Translations under genes and position numbers: made by a program
Assembly (NCBI GenBank): GCA_004293485.1
Contig: RDYW01000034.1
Location: 1-64,000, forward strand
DNA: 64,000 nucleotides
Reading direction: 5' to 3'
Source of the DNA: Sphingobacteriales bacterium
GTDB lineage: Bacteria > Bacteroidota > Bacteroidia > Sphingobacteriales > Sphingobacteriaceae
Notes under the pieces: generated by a model
The model's input: only the letters and a program-made list of their open reading frames with translations
The model's database searches: none
What the model was told of the DNA's origin: nothing
Shown: positions 17,233 through 26,672 of the stretch, one piece after another
How positions within the stretch are numbered: position 1 is the stretch's first letter
Layout: every line of letters starts with the position of its first letter

Positions 17233-18288
17233 TTAATCCCTATCTCTACTAAATTTACTAAACCTAAGGGTGTTATCTTGCAACTCTTGCTGTTCGTTAC
17301 GGTTTTTTACCACCCGTATAGCGGTAAACACAGCCTCGCGAAACGAAGCCTCGGAGGCAAGGTTTTTACCTGCAATATCAAACCCGGTTCCGTGGTCGGG
17401 CGATGTGCGCACTACATTTAAACCCGCTGTAAAATTTACACCTTGGTTAAAGGCTAGGGTTTTAAAGGGTACCAAACCTTGGTCGTGGTACATGGCCAGT
17501 ACGGCATCAAATTTTGTGTAGGTTTTATTGCCAAAAAAACCATCGGCAGGGTAAGGGCCAAAGGCAAAAGCCCCTTCTTTGTTGGCGGCCTCAATGGCTG
17601 GCGTAATTATTTCGGCTTCTTCGGTACCCATTAAACCGTTGTCGCCAGCGTGTGGGTTAAGGCCTAATACGGCAATGCGTGGTTTTTCTATCCAAAAATC
17701 TTTACGCAGGCTGGCGTTCATCAGCTTTAGTTTTGATACTATTTTTTCGATAGTTAATTTTTGAGCAATTTCCTTTACTGGGATATGGCCTGTAACCACG
17801 CCTACTTTTACATCATCGCTTAATAAAAACATGAGCGAATCTGTTCCACCAGCTTTTTGTTGTAAGTATTCGGTATGGCCGGCAAACTTAAAATCGTTGC
17901 TTTGGATATTGTGTTTGTTAATAGGTGCCGTTACTAGCGCATCTATTTTACCAGCAATCAAATCTTCGGTGGCTTTTTGTAAAGATAAAAATGCGTATTT
18001 ACCCCCCGTTTCGTTTTGTGTACCAAGGTCTATTTTCACATCTTCTTCCCAGCAATTAATCATATTAGGCTTGTTGTTATGTGCTTGTTCGGCTTGGTTA
18101 ATTACCTGAAAACTAAAATCGTTTATTCCCAAAGCCTTGCGGTGGTACGATGCCACCTTGGTATGCCCATATACAATAGGGGTGCAGTATTTGTAAATGT
18201 GATCATCAAGCAATGTTTTAATAATCACTTCTAAACCAATGCCATTGGTGTCGCCAATAGAAATTCCAATTTTTAGCGGTTCGTTCAT
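17233..18288 (-). CDS. pdxA: 4-hydroxythreonine-4-phosphate dehydrogenase PdxA
   Basis: 351-residue metal- and NAD-dependent dehydrogenase of pyridoxal phosphate synthesis. Motifs: KIGISIGDTNGIGLEVIIK at the start, DALVTAPINKHNIQ, FAGHTEYLQQKAGG with a metal-ligand His, VVTGHIPVKEIAQKLT, GLNPHAGDNGLMGTEE, and LAMYHDQGLVPFKTLAF with a further His, then RTSPDHGTGFDIAGK. Length is slightly above E. coli and typical of Bacteroidota. Its stop is 25 bases from the end of ffh on the other strand. Confidence 0.95.
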   Translation of the reverse strand: MNEPLKIGISIGDTNGIGLEVIIKTLLDDHIYKYCTPIVYGHTKVASYHRKALGINDFSFQVINQAEQAHNNKPNMINCWEEDVKIDLGTQNETGGKYAFLSLQKATEDLIAGKIDALVTAPINKHNIQSNDFKFAGHTEYLQQKAGGTDSLMFLLSDDVKVGVVTGHIPVKEIAQKLTIEKIVSKLKLMNASLRKDFWIEKPRIAVLGLNPHAGDNGLMGTEEAEIITPAIEAANKEGAFAFGPYPADGFFGNKTYTKFDAVLAMYHDQGLVPFKTLAFNQGVNFTAGLNVVRTSPDHGTGFDIAGKNLASEASFREAVFTAIRVVKNRNEQQELQDNTLRFSKFSRDRD

Positions 18289-18312
18289 TAATAAAATATT
18301 ATGGGGTTTTTA

Positions 18313-19242
18313 TTATTTATTTTGGTTTAACTTTTTTAAAAGTTCGGCTATTTGTTTATCCTTTTCTTCTAATTCCTTATCTTTTTTTCCTAATTCCCTA
18401 TCTTTTTTTCCTAAAGCAATATCTTTTTCAGTAAGTTCTTTCAAATACTTTTTCTTTTCATCTTCAAAAAGTGCATTAATAGTTCTTATGGCTTCTTGCT
18501 CATCTTCAATTTTCTTTTTTTCCACAGGGTTTGTACCCGAGTGGTGCAAAATATCAGTTGCAATTTTCATCTCCTCTATATCAACCTTGTGGTTAAATTC
18601 TTTGATAATTTTTTTATCATCCACAAAATTACTTTGTTCAAATATGCTTAATAGTTTATCTAGTTTTGTTTGATACTTGTTATCTATTCTTTCTACCTGT
18701 ACTATATAGCTATCGTGAGTAAGTTTTTCTACAAAATCGCTTTTGGTTAATAAAGTAGTTTTGTTGCTTAGGTCTTTGTAGTTACGTTCCACCTTTAAGC
18801 AAGGTGTATTTATTTCTGGCAACTTAAATCCTAAAATATAAATAGTAGTAATAGGCAATATTACCTTTTCGTTATTTACAATATCCTCTTTTTTATATTG
18901 CTCGGCTAGGTAGTTTCTAAACCGCATTAAATCAATCTGATTTTTAGCTTTTTGTATCTCAATTAATACCTTTTTATATTCGCCATTTTCGGTTTTAATG
19001 GTGGCAATAAAATCTAAACGATACACCCAAATAGAGTGGCGTTCGCGTATTCGGGCTTCGTATTTTTCTACATCTTTAGGGTTTGTAAAATCAAACTCGC
19101 CTTCATAAGTGTATTCCTGAGGTTTTACTTCAATAGTTTCGATGCTTAGTTCCAAAAGAGTGCCAATAAAAAATTTGGCAACTTTTTCGTTTTCCATCAT
19201 TTTTTTAAAAACAACATCATATATTGGGTTTGCTATTACCAT
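18313..19242 (-). CDS. Rpn-family PD-(D/E)XK nuclease / putative transposase
   Basis: 309 residues. The N-terminal two thirds match the Rpn (recombination-promoting nuclease, YhgA-like) family: NPIYDVVFKKMMENEKVAKF, then WVYRLDFIATIKTENGEYKK VLIEIQKAK with the acidic/ExQK catalytic block, RFRNYLAEQYKKED, and ITTIYILGFKLPE. The C-terminus is a charged coiled coil with near-repeats of KKDRELGKKDKELEEKDKQ. Related proteins cut DNA and may be mobile or phage-defence factors. A -7 box (19264-19271) precedes it with a 15-base leader. It is a single gene and could be horizontally acquired. Confidence 0.85.
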   Translation of the reverse strand: MVIANPIYDVVFKKMMENEKVAKFFIGTLLELSIETIEVKPQEYTYEGEFDFTNPKDVEKYEARIRERHSIWVYRLDFIATIKTENGEYKKVLIEIQKAKNQIDLMRFRNYLAEQYKKEDIVNNEKVILPITTIYILGFKLPEINTPCLKVERNYKDLSNKTTLLTKSDFVEKLTHDSYIVQVERIDNKYQTKLDKLLSIFEQSNFVDDKKIIKEFNHKVDIEEMKIATDILHHSGTNPVEKKKIEDEQEAIRTINALFEDEKKKYLKELTEKDIALGKKDRELGKKDKELEEKDKQIAELLKKLNQNK

Positions 19243-19263
19243 TTTGTATTATTTTATGCAAGG

Positions 19264-19271
19264 CAAATGTA
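19264..19271 (-). promoter_or_regulatory. -7 box of the Rpn gene (TACATTTG)
   Basis: On the minus strand TACATTTG matches TAnnTTTG. It lies 21 bases before the ATG, giving a short leader. The -33 element is not clear. Confidence 0.4.
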
Positions 19272-19441
19272 CAAATTTTTAGGTTGGCTATTTACAGGTT
19301 CACGTTTGATTAGTAAATGACGGGCGAATTTTAATCAAACTTAATTTTCGTATGTATTTGTAGCGATTAAATCTTTTTTTAAAAGCAATTTAACTTTACA
19401 CCATCAAAATTAATAAGTTTGTACAAATAGTATAGGGTAAA

Positions 19442-20224
19442 ATGAGTTTGGTAAAAGCAAAAAAACATTTAGGGCAGCATTTTTTAACCGATAAAAATAT
19501 TGCACAAAAAATTGTAAATAGCTTACAATCAAGGTACCTGTACAATAAAGTGTTAGAAGTAGGGCCAGGTATGGGCATACTATCTGATTTTTTATTGCAA
19601 AAAACCGAGTTCGAAACTTATTTGATTGATATTGATACCGAATCGTTTTTATACCTCCAAAAACAATATCCCGACCTGGGCGATAAACTAATAAACGCTG
19701 ACTTTTTAGCCCTCGATTTTAAATCGGTTTTCCCCGCCTCGTTTGCCATTATTGGTAATTTCCCCTACAATATTTCGTCGCAAATATTATTTAAAATTTT
19801 AGAAAATTACCAGCAAGTGCCCGAGGTGGTAGGCATGTTTCAAAAAGAAGTTGCCGAGCGTATTGTGGCCAAACCTGGCAGCAAACAATACGGTATTTTA
19901 AGCGTTTTTTTGCAAGCCTATTACAAATGCGATTATTTATTTACCGTAAAAGCAGGCGTTTTTAATCCGCCACCAAAAGTATTATCGGCCGTTATACGCC
20001 TCAGCCGTAACCAAGTGCAAGCGCTAGATTGTAACCAAAAACTTTTTTGGCAAGTGGTAAAAGCGGGGTTTAACCAACGCCGCAAAACATTAAGCAATGC
20101 GCTACAATCAATAATTGCCAAAGAAAACCAAGATGAACAACCCGTATGGGCTTTACGGGCCGAGCAGTTAAGCATAGCTGATTTTGTAGCCCTAACCCGC
20201 ACCATTAGCCTAACCCGAGAATGA
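19442..20224 (+). CDS. rsmA: 16S rRNA dimethyladenosine transferase RsmA (KsgA)
   Basis: 260-residue methyltransferase that dimethylates two adjacent adenines near the 3' end of 16S rRNA. Signature AKKHLGQHFLTDKNIAQKIV at the N-terminus; SAM site LEVGPGMGILSDFLL; catalytic NFPYNISSQILFKIL; MFQKEVAERIVAKPGSKQYG; FNPPPKVLSAVIRL and NQRRKTLSNAL in the C-terminal domain. Length normal. The stop overlaps the following start as ATGA. Confidence 0.97.
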   Translation: MSLVKAKKHLGQHFLTDKNIAQKIVNSLQSRYLYNKVLEVGPGMGILSDFLLQKTEFETYLIDIDTESFLYLQKQYPDLGDKLINADFLALDFKSVFPASFAIIGNFPYNISSQILFKILENYQQVPEVVGMFQKEVAERIVAKPGSKQYGILSVFLQAYYKCDYLFTVKAGVFNPPPKVLSAVIRLSRNQVQALDCNQKLFWQVVKAGFNQRRKTLSNALQSIIAKENQDEQPVWALRAEQLSIADFVALTRTISLTRE

Positions 20225-21153
20225 ACAAACTTAAAATTTTAATAGCCGACCACCTGCACCCAGCCTTTAAACAGGGCGCACAAGATTTAGGTTTTGATGT
20301 TACCGATGCCCCCAATATTACCCGAGCCGAGGTGTTAAATTGTATTGCCGATTTTGATGGCATTGCCATACGCACCAAATTTAAAATTGATAAAGAAATT
20401 TTTGATGCCGCCAGCCAGTTAAAATTTGTAGCCCGGGCAGGTGCAGGTATGGATAATATTGATGTTGAAATTGCCCAACAGCGCAACATAAAACGTATAA
20501 ATGCCCCCGAAGGCAACTGTGATGCCGTGGGCGAACACGCCATTGCTTTATTGCTTTCGCTGATGAATAACCTACGCCAAGCCGATGCCCAAATTAGAAA
20601 CGGCCTGTGGGATAGGGAAGGCAACCGTGGTTACGAACTTAAAGGCAAAACCGTGGGCATTATTGGTTACGGCCATACAGGGCAAGCTTTTGCACAAAAA
20701 ATTAAAGGCTTTGGCGTAAATATTATTGCCTACGATAAATATAAATACCGTTACAGCGATGATTTTGTAGCCGAAAACAGTATGGAGCAAATTGTAAAAT
20801 ATGCCGATGTGCTTAGCCTACACATTCCGCTTACGCGAGAAACCAAACAAATGGTTGATGCCGAGTATTTACTGCATTTTAAAAAACCCATTTTCTTTTT
20901 AAACGCTTCACGCGGAGAAATTGTAAACACCCAAGCGGTATTAAATGCGATAAAAGCGGGTAAAATTTTAGGAGCAGGGTTAGATGTTTTAGAGGTAGAA
21001 AAGCATCCCGCCCTAGCGGAACAACCTTTTTATAACGAATTAATAAATAGCCCTAAAGTGCTTTTAAGCCCACATGTAGGCGGTTGGACATTCGATTCGT
21101 ACCGAAAAATATCGGAAGTATTGGTAGAAAAATTAAAAAATTTGGATTTGTAA
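20221..21153 (+). CDS. D-3-phosphoglycerate dehydrogenase-like 2-hydroxyacid dehydrogenase
   Basis: 310-residue NAD-dependent enzyme. N-terminal substrate domain with IRTKFKIDKEIF and ARAGAGMDNIDVEIAQQRNI; Rossmann domain with VGIIGYGHTGQAFAQKIKGF and the acidic residue after IIAYDK. Catalytic Arg in NASRGEIVNTQ, Glu in LDVLEVEKHPA and His in LSPHVGGWT. It is the short type without the regulatory ACT domain. It is translationally coupled to rsmA by an ATGA overlap. Serine biosynthesis is the likely role, but other 2-hydroxyacid substrates are possible. Confidence 0.88.
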   Translation: MNKLKILIADHLHPAFKQGAQDLGFDVTDAPNITRAEVLNCIADFDGIAIRTKFKIDKEIFDAASQLKFVARAGAGMDNIDVEIAQQRNIKRINAPEGNCDAVGEHAIALLLSLMNNLRQADAQIRNGLWDREGNRGYELKGKTVGIIGYGHTGQAFAQKIKGFGVNIIAYDKYKYRYSDDFVAENSMEQIVKYADVLSLHIPLTRETKQMVDAEYLLHFKKPIFFLNASRGEIVNTQAVLNAIKAGKILGAGLDVLEVEKHPALAEQPFYNELINSPKVLLSPHVGGWTFDSYRKISEVLVEKLKNLDL

Positions 21154-21173
21154 ATTCAAAACATTTATCTTCG
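21141..21173 (+). promoter_or_regulatory. greA promoter (TTTG - 21 bp - TATCTTCG)
   Basis: TTTG at 21141-21144 and the -7 variant TATCTTCG at 21166-21173 are 21 bases apart, close to the Bacteroidota arrangement. Transcription would start near 21180, upstream of the hairpin at 21188-21221 and about 100 bases before greA. Confidence 0.45.
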
Positions 21174-21187
21174 TGTTCACATTTTAG

Positions 21188-21231
21188 CAAGACTATGTAT
21201 GCACAAGCACATGTAGTCTTGTTTGTTTTTT
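21188..21231 (+). terminator. intrinsic terminator hairpin between serA-like gene and greA
   Basis: CAAGACTA at 21188-21195 pairs with TAGTCTTG at 21214-21221, with partial pairing inside (TATG/CATG). It is followed at once by TTTGTTTTTT. It would end rsmA/serA-like transcription. Since a promoter-like pair lies just upstream, it also sits in the greA leader and could cut that transcript short. Confidence 0.65.
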
Positions 21232-21283
21232 AGAGCTTGGCCAACCGCTGGGCTTTTTTATTCATTAAGCAAATTAAACCATT

Positions 21284-21757
21284 ATGACAGAGGTAGCCTA
21301 TTTTACCAAAGAGGGATTAGAAAACTTAAAACAAGAATTAAATTACCTTAAAGGCGAAGGTCGAAAAAAAATATCGGCAGCCATAGCCGAAGCTCGAGAT
21401 AAAGGTGACTTATCGGAAAACGCCGAGTACGATGCCGCCAAAGAAGCCCAAGGACACCACGAGGCTAAAATACTAAAACTTACAAACACCTTTGCAAATG
21501 CCAGGCTTATCGACGAATCGAAACTTGATACCTCAAAAGTTTTGGCTTTATCTATTGTAAAAATTAAAAACATCCATAACGGCGCCACCATGACCTACCA
21601 ATTGGTAGCCGAAAGCGAAGCCGACGTAAAAACAGGTAAAATATCTATAAAATCGCCCATTGCACAAGGATTACTTGGTAAAAAAGTTGGCGATAATATC
21701 GAAATTATGGTGCCCGCAGGGGCGATGATTTTTGAGATTTTAGAGATAAGTAGGTAG
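21284..21757 (+). CDS. greA: transcription elongation factor GreA
   Basis: 157-residue factor that enters the RNA polymerase secondary channel and stimulates cleavage of backtracked RNA. N-terminal coiled coil with YFTKEGLENLKQELNYLKGE, the acidic tip DKGDLSENAEYDAAKEAQG with the two key acidic residues, then the C-terminal FKBP-like domain with YQLVAESEADVKTGKISIKS PIAQGLLGKKVGDNIEI. Length normal. A leader terminator hairpin precedes it. Confidence 0.97.
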   Translation: MTEVAYFTKEGLENLKQELNYLKGEGRKKISAAIAEARDKGDLSENAEYDAAKEAQGHHEAKILKLTNTFANARLIDESKLDTSKVLALSIVKIKNIHNGATMTYQLVAESEADVKTGKISIKSPIAQGLLGKKVGDNIEIMVPAGAMIFEILEISR

Positions 21758-21927
21758 CTTAGCTAAGGAGTGTTTAGTTATAAGTAGTTAGTGGCATTAC
21801 CGTTTTTTCTTTTTTTTGGTGTACCTTTAATTACGAAACTTACATATTACGTTTTTAAATTTTATATAGGTTTATATACAAAAAATTACGATTAACAACA
21901 CCAAACAAAAATCAAAATAAAGCCATC

Positions 21928-22329
21928 ATGCCAACCCTATTCACAAAAATAATTTTGGGTGAAATACAAGCCCATAAAGTTGCCGAAACAGATGAATTTT
22001 TGGCTTTTTTAGATATTCATCCCTTACGTATGGGCCACGTTTTGGTTATCCCAAAAACAGAAATTGATTATATTTTTGATATGCCAGATGCCCTTTATGC
22101 CAATATGATGTTGTTTGCCAAAATAGTAGCCAAGGCTATAAAAATTGCTATCCCTTGTACCAAAGTAGGTGTTGCTGTTATTGGCCTAGAAGTACCACAT
22201 ACACACATACACCTTATACCTATGGATAGTGTTGCCGATATGGATTTTAGCCAAGCTAAGCTAAATCCTACAGATGTAGAGTTAAACGAAATAGCCCTAA
22301 AAATACTTAATGCAATGCGTAAAATATAG
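21928..22329 (+). CDS. HIT-family nucleotide hydrolase
   Basis: 133-residue histidine-triad protein (HINT/protein kinase C inhibitor-like). It has FTKIILGEIQAHKVAETDEF at the N-terminus, FLDIHPLRMGHVLVIPKTE, and the triad HTHIHLIPM. HIT enzymes hydrolyse AMP conjugates. The start ATG at 21928 gives the family's usual N-terminus MPTLFTKII. Single gene with a 170-base leader in which no clear promoter was found. Confidence 0.93.
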   Translation: MPTLFTKIILGEIQAHKVAETDEFLAFLDIHPLRMGHVLVIPKTEIDYIFDMPDALYANMMLFAKIVAKAIKIAIPCTKVGVAVIGLEVPHTHIHLIPMDSVADMDFSQAKLNPTDVELNEIALKILNAMRKI

Positions 22330-22350
22330 CTTTAAATTTACCATCACACA

Positions 22351-24060
22351 TTACAAACCATCGCCATATTTAAAAAAAGCATTAATGCTTACGGGTAATT
22401 TTCCTTTGGTTTTTAGCTTACCGCCCATAACTTTAAGGGCGGCAAGTTCCAGTTCGTCGGTATCTTGGTAGGCCATTATTAGGCTTTTGCTTTTCTCTAT
22501 TCCTGGCAAGCCAGCAAGGGTATAAGGATTTGCAAACACCACGCTTACAGTATTTTTAGCAGCTATATCGGCAATAAAAAGTTTTACATCATTAGTATAA
22601 TCTAGGTTGCTAAGCGGGCGTTTGCGGGTATCGTGTATGGCCATAATTATACGGTCAAAGCCCAATAATTGGTTTTTAATAATCTGTAAATCAAGCACCG
22701 AAGCGTTTTTAGGAATTACAAAAACAGTAGCCTTTAAATCGTTTTTTTTTATTTCTTTAGCAAAAAGCGAAGTTTCTTTAGTTCCAATATTTAAAATAGC
22801 TGTTTTGGTAGTAAAGCTTTTGCCTACATATAAACTATCTGCGCCTTTTAAAATGGTAATTGCGGCATCGGCCATTTGTTGTTTCAGGTTTTTTGCCTCT
22901 GGGCGATTAAGGTCGGCTGCTACATTTTGTGTATTTATAGGTTGGTAATTATACAAACCCGCCCAGTATTTAGCGTAAAGAATTTTTTTAACTTTTTCGC
23001 TAATATCATCCCAAGTTAGTTTTCGTTGATGAATTGCTTTGCGGATGAGTTTTTCGGCCCTTAGTGAGTTTTCGGATAGTTCAATCACATCTGTACCAGC
23101 CATTAATGCCCGCACATCCGCTTCGCCGTTAGCAAAAAATTTTACTACCCCTTTCATCTCCATAGCATCTGTAAATACCAAGCCGTTAAAACCTTGTTTT
23201 TGTTTTAGCCAGCCTGTAATAATGGGTTTTGATAGCGTTGATGGCAGGTTTTTAGTGCTATCTAAAGCAGGTATATTCATGTGAGCTACCATTACACCAC
23301 TTAAATTTTGTTTTATGGCTTGCTTAAATGGGTACATTTCTAAGGAGTCTAATCGGCTGGTAGTAAATTTTAACTGTGGTAAATCGTAGTGCGAATCTAC
23401 ATCTGTATCGCCATGGCCAGGGTAATGTTTTGCAGTGGTTAATATTCCATTATCTTGCATTCCTTGCATATAGGCAATGCTTTTAGCGGCTACATTAAAC
23501 CTATTTTCGCCAAACGAACGGTAATTTATAATCGTGTTATTAGGGTTATTGTTAATATCCATTACCGGGGCAAAGTTTATTTGCATACCCAAGCGTTTAA
23601 AATCTTTGGCCACTTGTTGCCCCATTTTGTATATAAGCGTATTGTCTTGTATGGCACCAAGCGTCATTTGGTAAGGGTAGGCAATGGTACTATCAAGCCG
23701 CATGGCCAAGCCCCACTCGGCATCCATGGCTATCATTAAAGGTATTTTTGATAATGCTTGGTACCTGTTGGTTAATGCTGACTGCCTACCTGGCCCACCT
23801 TGAAAAAACACCAATCCGCCAATATGTTCTTTCTCAATAACTCGGGCTACCGAATCTTCGTACGCTTGGCCACGGTTGGTATGTGCCCGTATCATAAATA
23901 ATTGTGCAATTTTTTGCCTGCGGGTCATGTGCCTATACACCGAATCTACCCAGCGATTAGGCGTATTTAATATTTTTATATACGGTTGGTTTTGCTGCGC
24001 TTGCACACCATCGGCGCAAAGCATAAAAAATAATAAATAAAAAAAAGTAAGTTTAAACAT
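22351..24060 (-). CDS. glycoside hydrolase family 3, NagZ-like beta-N-acetylhexosaminidase
   Basis: 569 residues with a signal peptide (MFKLTFFYLLFFMLCADGVQ, then AQQNQP). The GH3 catalytic domain shows MTRRQKIAQLFMIRAHTNRG, PLMIAMDAEWGLAMRLDST, NFAPVMDINNNP, the NagZ-diagnostic loop TAKHYPGHGDTDVDSHYDLP (His/Asp acid-base), and the nucleophile in GLVFTDAMEMKGV. A C-terminal GH3-type domain follows. It lacks the serine hydrolase domain that some Bacteroidota homologues carry. The likely role is removal of N-acetylglucosamine from cell-wall fragments in the periplasm. Confidence 0.9.
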   Translation of the reverse strand: MFKLTFFYLLFFMLCADGVQAQQNQPYIKILNTPNRWVDSVYRHMTRRQKIAQLFMIRAHTNRGQAYEDSVARVIEKEHIGGLVFFQGGPGRQSALTNRYQALSKIPLMIAMDAEWGLAMRLDSTIAYPYQMTLGAIQDNTLIYKMGQQVAKDFKRLGMQINFAPVMDINNNPNNTIINYRSFGENRFNVAAKSIAYMQGMQDNGILTTAKHYPGHGDTDVDSHYDLPQLKFTTSRLDSLEMYPFKQAIKQNLSGVMVAHMNIPALDSTKNLPSTLSKPIITGWLKQKQGFNGLVFTDAMEMKGVVKFFANGEADVRALMAGTDVIELSENSLRAEKLIRKAIHQRKLTWDDISEKVKKILYAKYWAGLYNYQPINTQNVAADLNRPEAKNLKQQMADAAITILKGADSLYVGKSFTTKTAILNIGTKETSLFAKEIKKNDLKATVFVIPKNASVLDLQIIKNQLLGFDRIIMAIHDTRKRPLSNLDYTNDVKLFIADIAAKNTVSVVFANPYTLAGLPGIEKSKSLIMAYQDTDELELAALKVMGGKLKTKGKLPVSINAFFKYGDGL

Positions 24061-24198
24061 GTAATTTTATAGCTTTAATAATCGGCAGGTTTTATATTGT
24101 TTACAAACTTAGTTTTATATATTTAATTGGAAGGCTAAATTATTGTATTAATATTAAAAACAAGATAAATACCCAGCAATAGCGGCTATATTGTTTAT

Positions 24199-25947
24199 AT
24201 GAAAATACTATTATCGTACTTAAAAAACTACAAACCTTTAATTGCTTTAGCGTTATTATTTGCCAGCATTAATCAATGTTTTTCATTGCTCGACCCACAT
24301 ATTACGGGTAAAATTGTAGATGGCTTTATCAATAAAAAAGATGTATTATCTAAACCCGAATACATAAATGGCATTTTAAAACTTATCGGATTTGCGGTAG
24401 GTGCAGCCATGGTATCGCGAATAGCTAAAAACTTTCAAGATTATTTTGCCAATATTATTACCCAAAAACTGGGGGCGCAAATGTATGCCGATGGCTTACA
24501 ACATTCGTTACAATTGCCTTACCAAACCTTTGAAGACCAACGCAGTGGCGAAACCCTTGGCATTTTACAAAAGGTACGTATTGATAGCGAAAAATTTATT
24601 ATCGCATTTATAAACATTGTATTTACCAGCTTAGTAGGTATGGTTTTTGTTATTTTTTACTCGCTAAATGTAAGCTATAAAGTAACATTGGTATATTTTG
24701 CCGCCATCCCTTTAATATTTGCGGTAAGCTGGTTCCTTAGTAAAAAAATAAAAGTGATACAAAAAGCTATTGTTAAAGAAACTACCACTTTGGCGGGTTC
24801 CACCACCGAATCGTTACGAAATATCGAACTTGTAAAAAGCCTAGGCCTTGCAGGGCAAGAAATTAAACGCCTCAATAATACTACATTTAAAATATTGGCT
24901 CTGGAGCTGCGTAAAGTTAAATATGTACGCAGCATGAGTTTTTTACAAGGAACTACCGTAAATTTTGTACGTAGTGCCATGGTTATTATTTTGCTTTTGC
25001 TAATTTTTAGTAACGATATTTCGGCGGGGCAGTATTTTACTTTTCTGTTTTACTCGTTCTTTTTATTTGGCCCTTTGCAGGAGTTTGGCAATATTATACT
25101 TACCTACCGCGAGGCCGAAGCATCGTTAAGTAATTTTAACCATATTTTGGCCATGCCTATTGAAGTTAAACCCGCAAACCCGCAACCCATAGGTTTAATA
25201 AATAGCTTAACATTTACCGATGTTAGCTTTAAACATTTAACGGCAAAAAACAATGCTTTAACCAGCATAAATTTTACAGTAAATAAAGGCGAAACCATTG
25301 CTTTTGTTGGCCCATCGGGCTCGGGTAAAACTACATTGGTAAAACTTTTGGTAGGATTGTATCCGCCCCTAAGCGGTAAAATAAAATATAACGAAGTAAG
25401 TAGTACCGAAATTGATTTGGATGAATTGCGAGAAAAAATAGGCTTTGTTACCCAAGATACCCAACTGTTTTCGGGCACTATACGCGAAAACTTATTGTTT
25501 GTACAGCCCAATGCTAGCGATGCCGATTGCTTAAAAGTATTACAACGAGCGGCCTGCCAAAGTTTATTGGCAAGGGCCGAAAACGGCTTAGATACCCTTA
25601 TTGGCGAAGGAGGTGTAAAAGTTTCGGGAGGCGAAAAACAGCGTTTATCTATTGCTAGGGCATTATTGCGCAAGCCTAATATTTTGGTTTTTGATGAAGC
25701 TACATCTTCCCTAGATTCGATTACCGAAGAAGAAATTACCGAAACAATTAAAAACGTATCGGACGAGGTAAACCATATTACCATATTAATTGCCCACCGC
25801 TTATCAACCATTATGCATGCCGATAAAATATTTGTACTCGAAAAAGGGCATATTGTAGAAACAGGTAAACACCACGATTTAGTAGCCGAAAAAGGATTGT
25901 ATTATGCCCTATGGCGACAACAAATAGGCGAACGCCAAACAGAATAA
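24199..25947 (+). CDS. ABC exporter, fused membrane and ATPase domains
   Basis: 582-residue half-transporter of the MsbA/lipid-multidrug exporter type. The transmembrane domain has about six hydrophobic helices over residues 15-300 (KPLIALALLFASINQCF, MVFVIFYSLNVSYKVTLVYF, IILLLLIFSNDISAGQYFTF). The ATPase domain has Walker A FVGPSGSGKTTLVKLL, Q-loop FVTQDTQLFSGTIRENL, signature VSGGEKQRLSIARALL, Walker B NILVFDEATSSLDS and the H-loop LIAHRLSTI. It probably works as a homodimer. Substrate not deducible. Followed closely by two small genes on the same strand. Confidence 0.93.
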   Translation: MKILLSYLKNYKPLIALALLFASINQCFSLLDPHITGKIVDGFINKKDVLSKPEYINGILKLIGFAVGAAMVSRIAKNFQDYFANIITQKLGAQMYADGLQHSLQLPYQTFEDQRSGETLGILQKVRIDSEKFIIAFINIVFTSLVGMVFVIFYSLNVSYKVTLVYFAAIPLIFAVSWFLSKKIKVIQKAIVKETTTLAGSTTESLRNIELVKSLGLAGQEIKRLNNTTFKILALELRKVKYVRSMSFLQGTTVNFVRSAMVIILLLLIFSNDISAGQYFTFLFYSFFLFGPLQEFGNIILTYREAEASLSNFNHILAMPIEVKPANPQPIGLINSLTFTDVSFKHLTAKNNALTSINFTVNKGETIAFVGPSGSGKTTLVKLLVGLYPPLSGKIKYNEVSSTEIDLDELREKIGFVTQDTQLFSGTIRENLLFVQPNASDADCLKVLQRAACQSLLARAENGLDTLIGEGGVKVSGGEKQRLSIARALLRKPNILVFDEATSSLDSITEEEITETIKNVSDEVNHITILIAHRLSTIMHADKIFVLEKGHIVETGKHHDLVAEKGLYYALWRQQIGERQTE

Positions 25948-25965
25948 ATTTAATTACGTTTATAT

Positions 25966-26175
25966 ATGCAACTAGCCATCGCCATATTATTGGTTATTAT
26001 TTTTCCGCTACTGGTTGATGTTATAACCATTTTATACATTTTTAAAAATCAAAAAATAAGCCAAAGCAAAAAATTAGTGTGGATTTTGCTGGTTTGTTTA
26101 TTGCCTATGATTGGCGCCATGGGGTATTTTATATATCTAAAATCTTCACAAAACATGAACCTTAAAAAACATTAA
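25966..26175 (+). CDS. small membrane protein with PLDc_N domain
   Basis: 69 residues, two transmembrane helices (LAIAILLVIIFPLLVDVITI and VWILLVCLLPMIGAMGYFIY) separated by a basic loop. This matches the stand-alone phospholipase D nuclease N-terminal (PLDc_N) domain. It begins 18 bases after the ABC exporter and probably shares its transcript. No catalytic domain is present. Role unknown. Confidence 0.75.
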   Translation: MQLAIAILLVIIFPLLVDVITILYIFKNQKISQSKKLVWILLVCLLPMIGAMGYFIYLKSSQNMNLKKH

Positions 26176-26202
26176 TTCTATTTTTGAGTTTATTGTAACG
26201 AT

Positions 26203-26667
26203 ATGACCGAACAAGAAAACGCCCCCACAAAAACCACTTATTATACTGGCGAAGCAAAATTTTCGCCTGTACCTACCAGCATAAGCTCGCCGGTAATAAA
26301 ACTTATTGATAAAAATAAAATACGGGCAGTAGCTGTTGAAGCAATGCACTTGCAGGCTACCCAGCAAATGGTATTGTTAAAAAAACAAGCCGATTTAATA
26401 ATGCAGCAAGTAAAAGATATTGAAGATCGCTTAAAAATATCTGAACTTATTTACCAAGCCGAAATGCGGTTTAAACCCGTTTTAGGGCAAACATATCATT
26501 TATACCAAAAAGAAACTGGTGGGCATTTAATCAGCATCATTGGCCCCGACGAGTGGGGAAAATCAGCCATGGCCAAACAATTTATTTCAACCGTAAAACT
26601 ACTGGGCGACCATACTTGGGATGTATTAGACAAAGCAGCATTTACTAGCCCCGATGTAAGTATTTAA
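26203..26667 (+). CDS. DUF2452 family protein
   Basis: 154 residues, helical, with VEAMHLQATQQMVLLKKQAD, KDIEDRLKISELIYQAEMRF and the family signature YHLYQKETGGHLISIIGPDE WG. Members occur in Bacteroidota and Proteobacteria; function not known. It follows the PLDc_N gene by 27 bases, so the three genes may form an operon. Confidence 0.75.
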   Translation: MTEQENAPTKTTYYTGEAKFSPVPTSISSPVIKLIDKNKIRAVAVEAMHLQATQQMVLLKKQADLIMQQVKDIEDRLKISELIYQAEMRFKPVLGQTYHLYQKETGGHLISIIGPDEWGKSAMAKQFISTVKLLGDHTWDVLDKAAFTSPDVSI

Positions 26668-26672
26668 TTATT

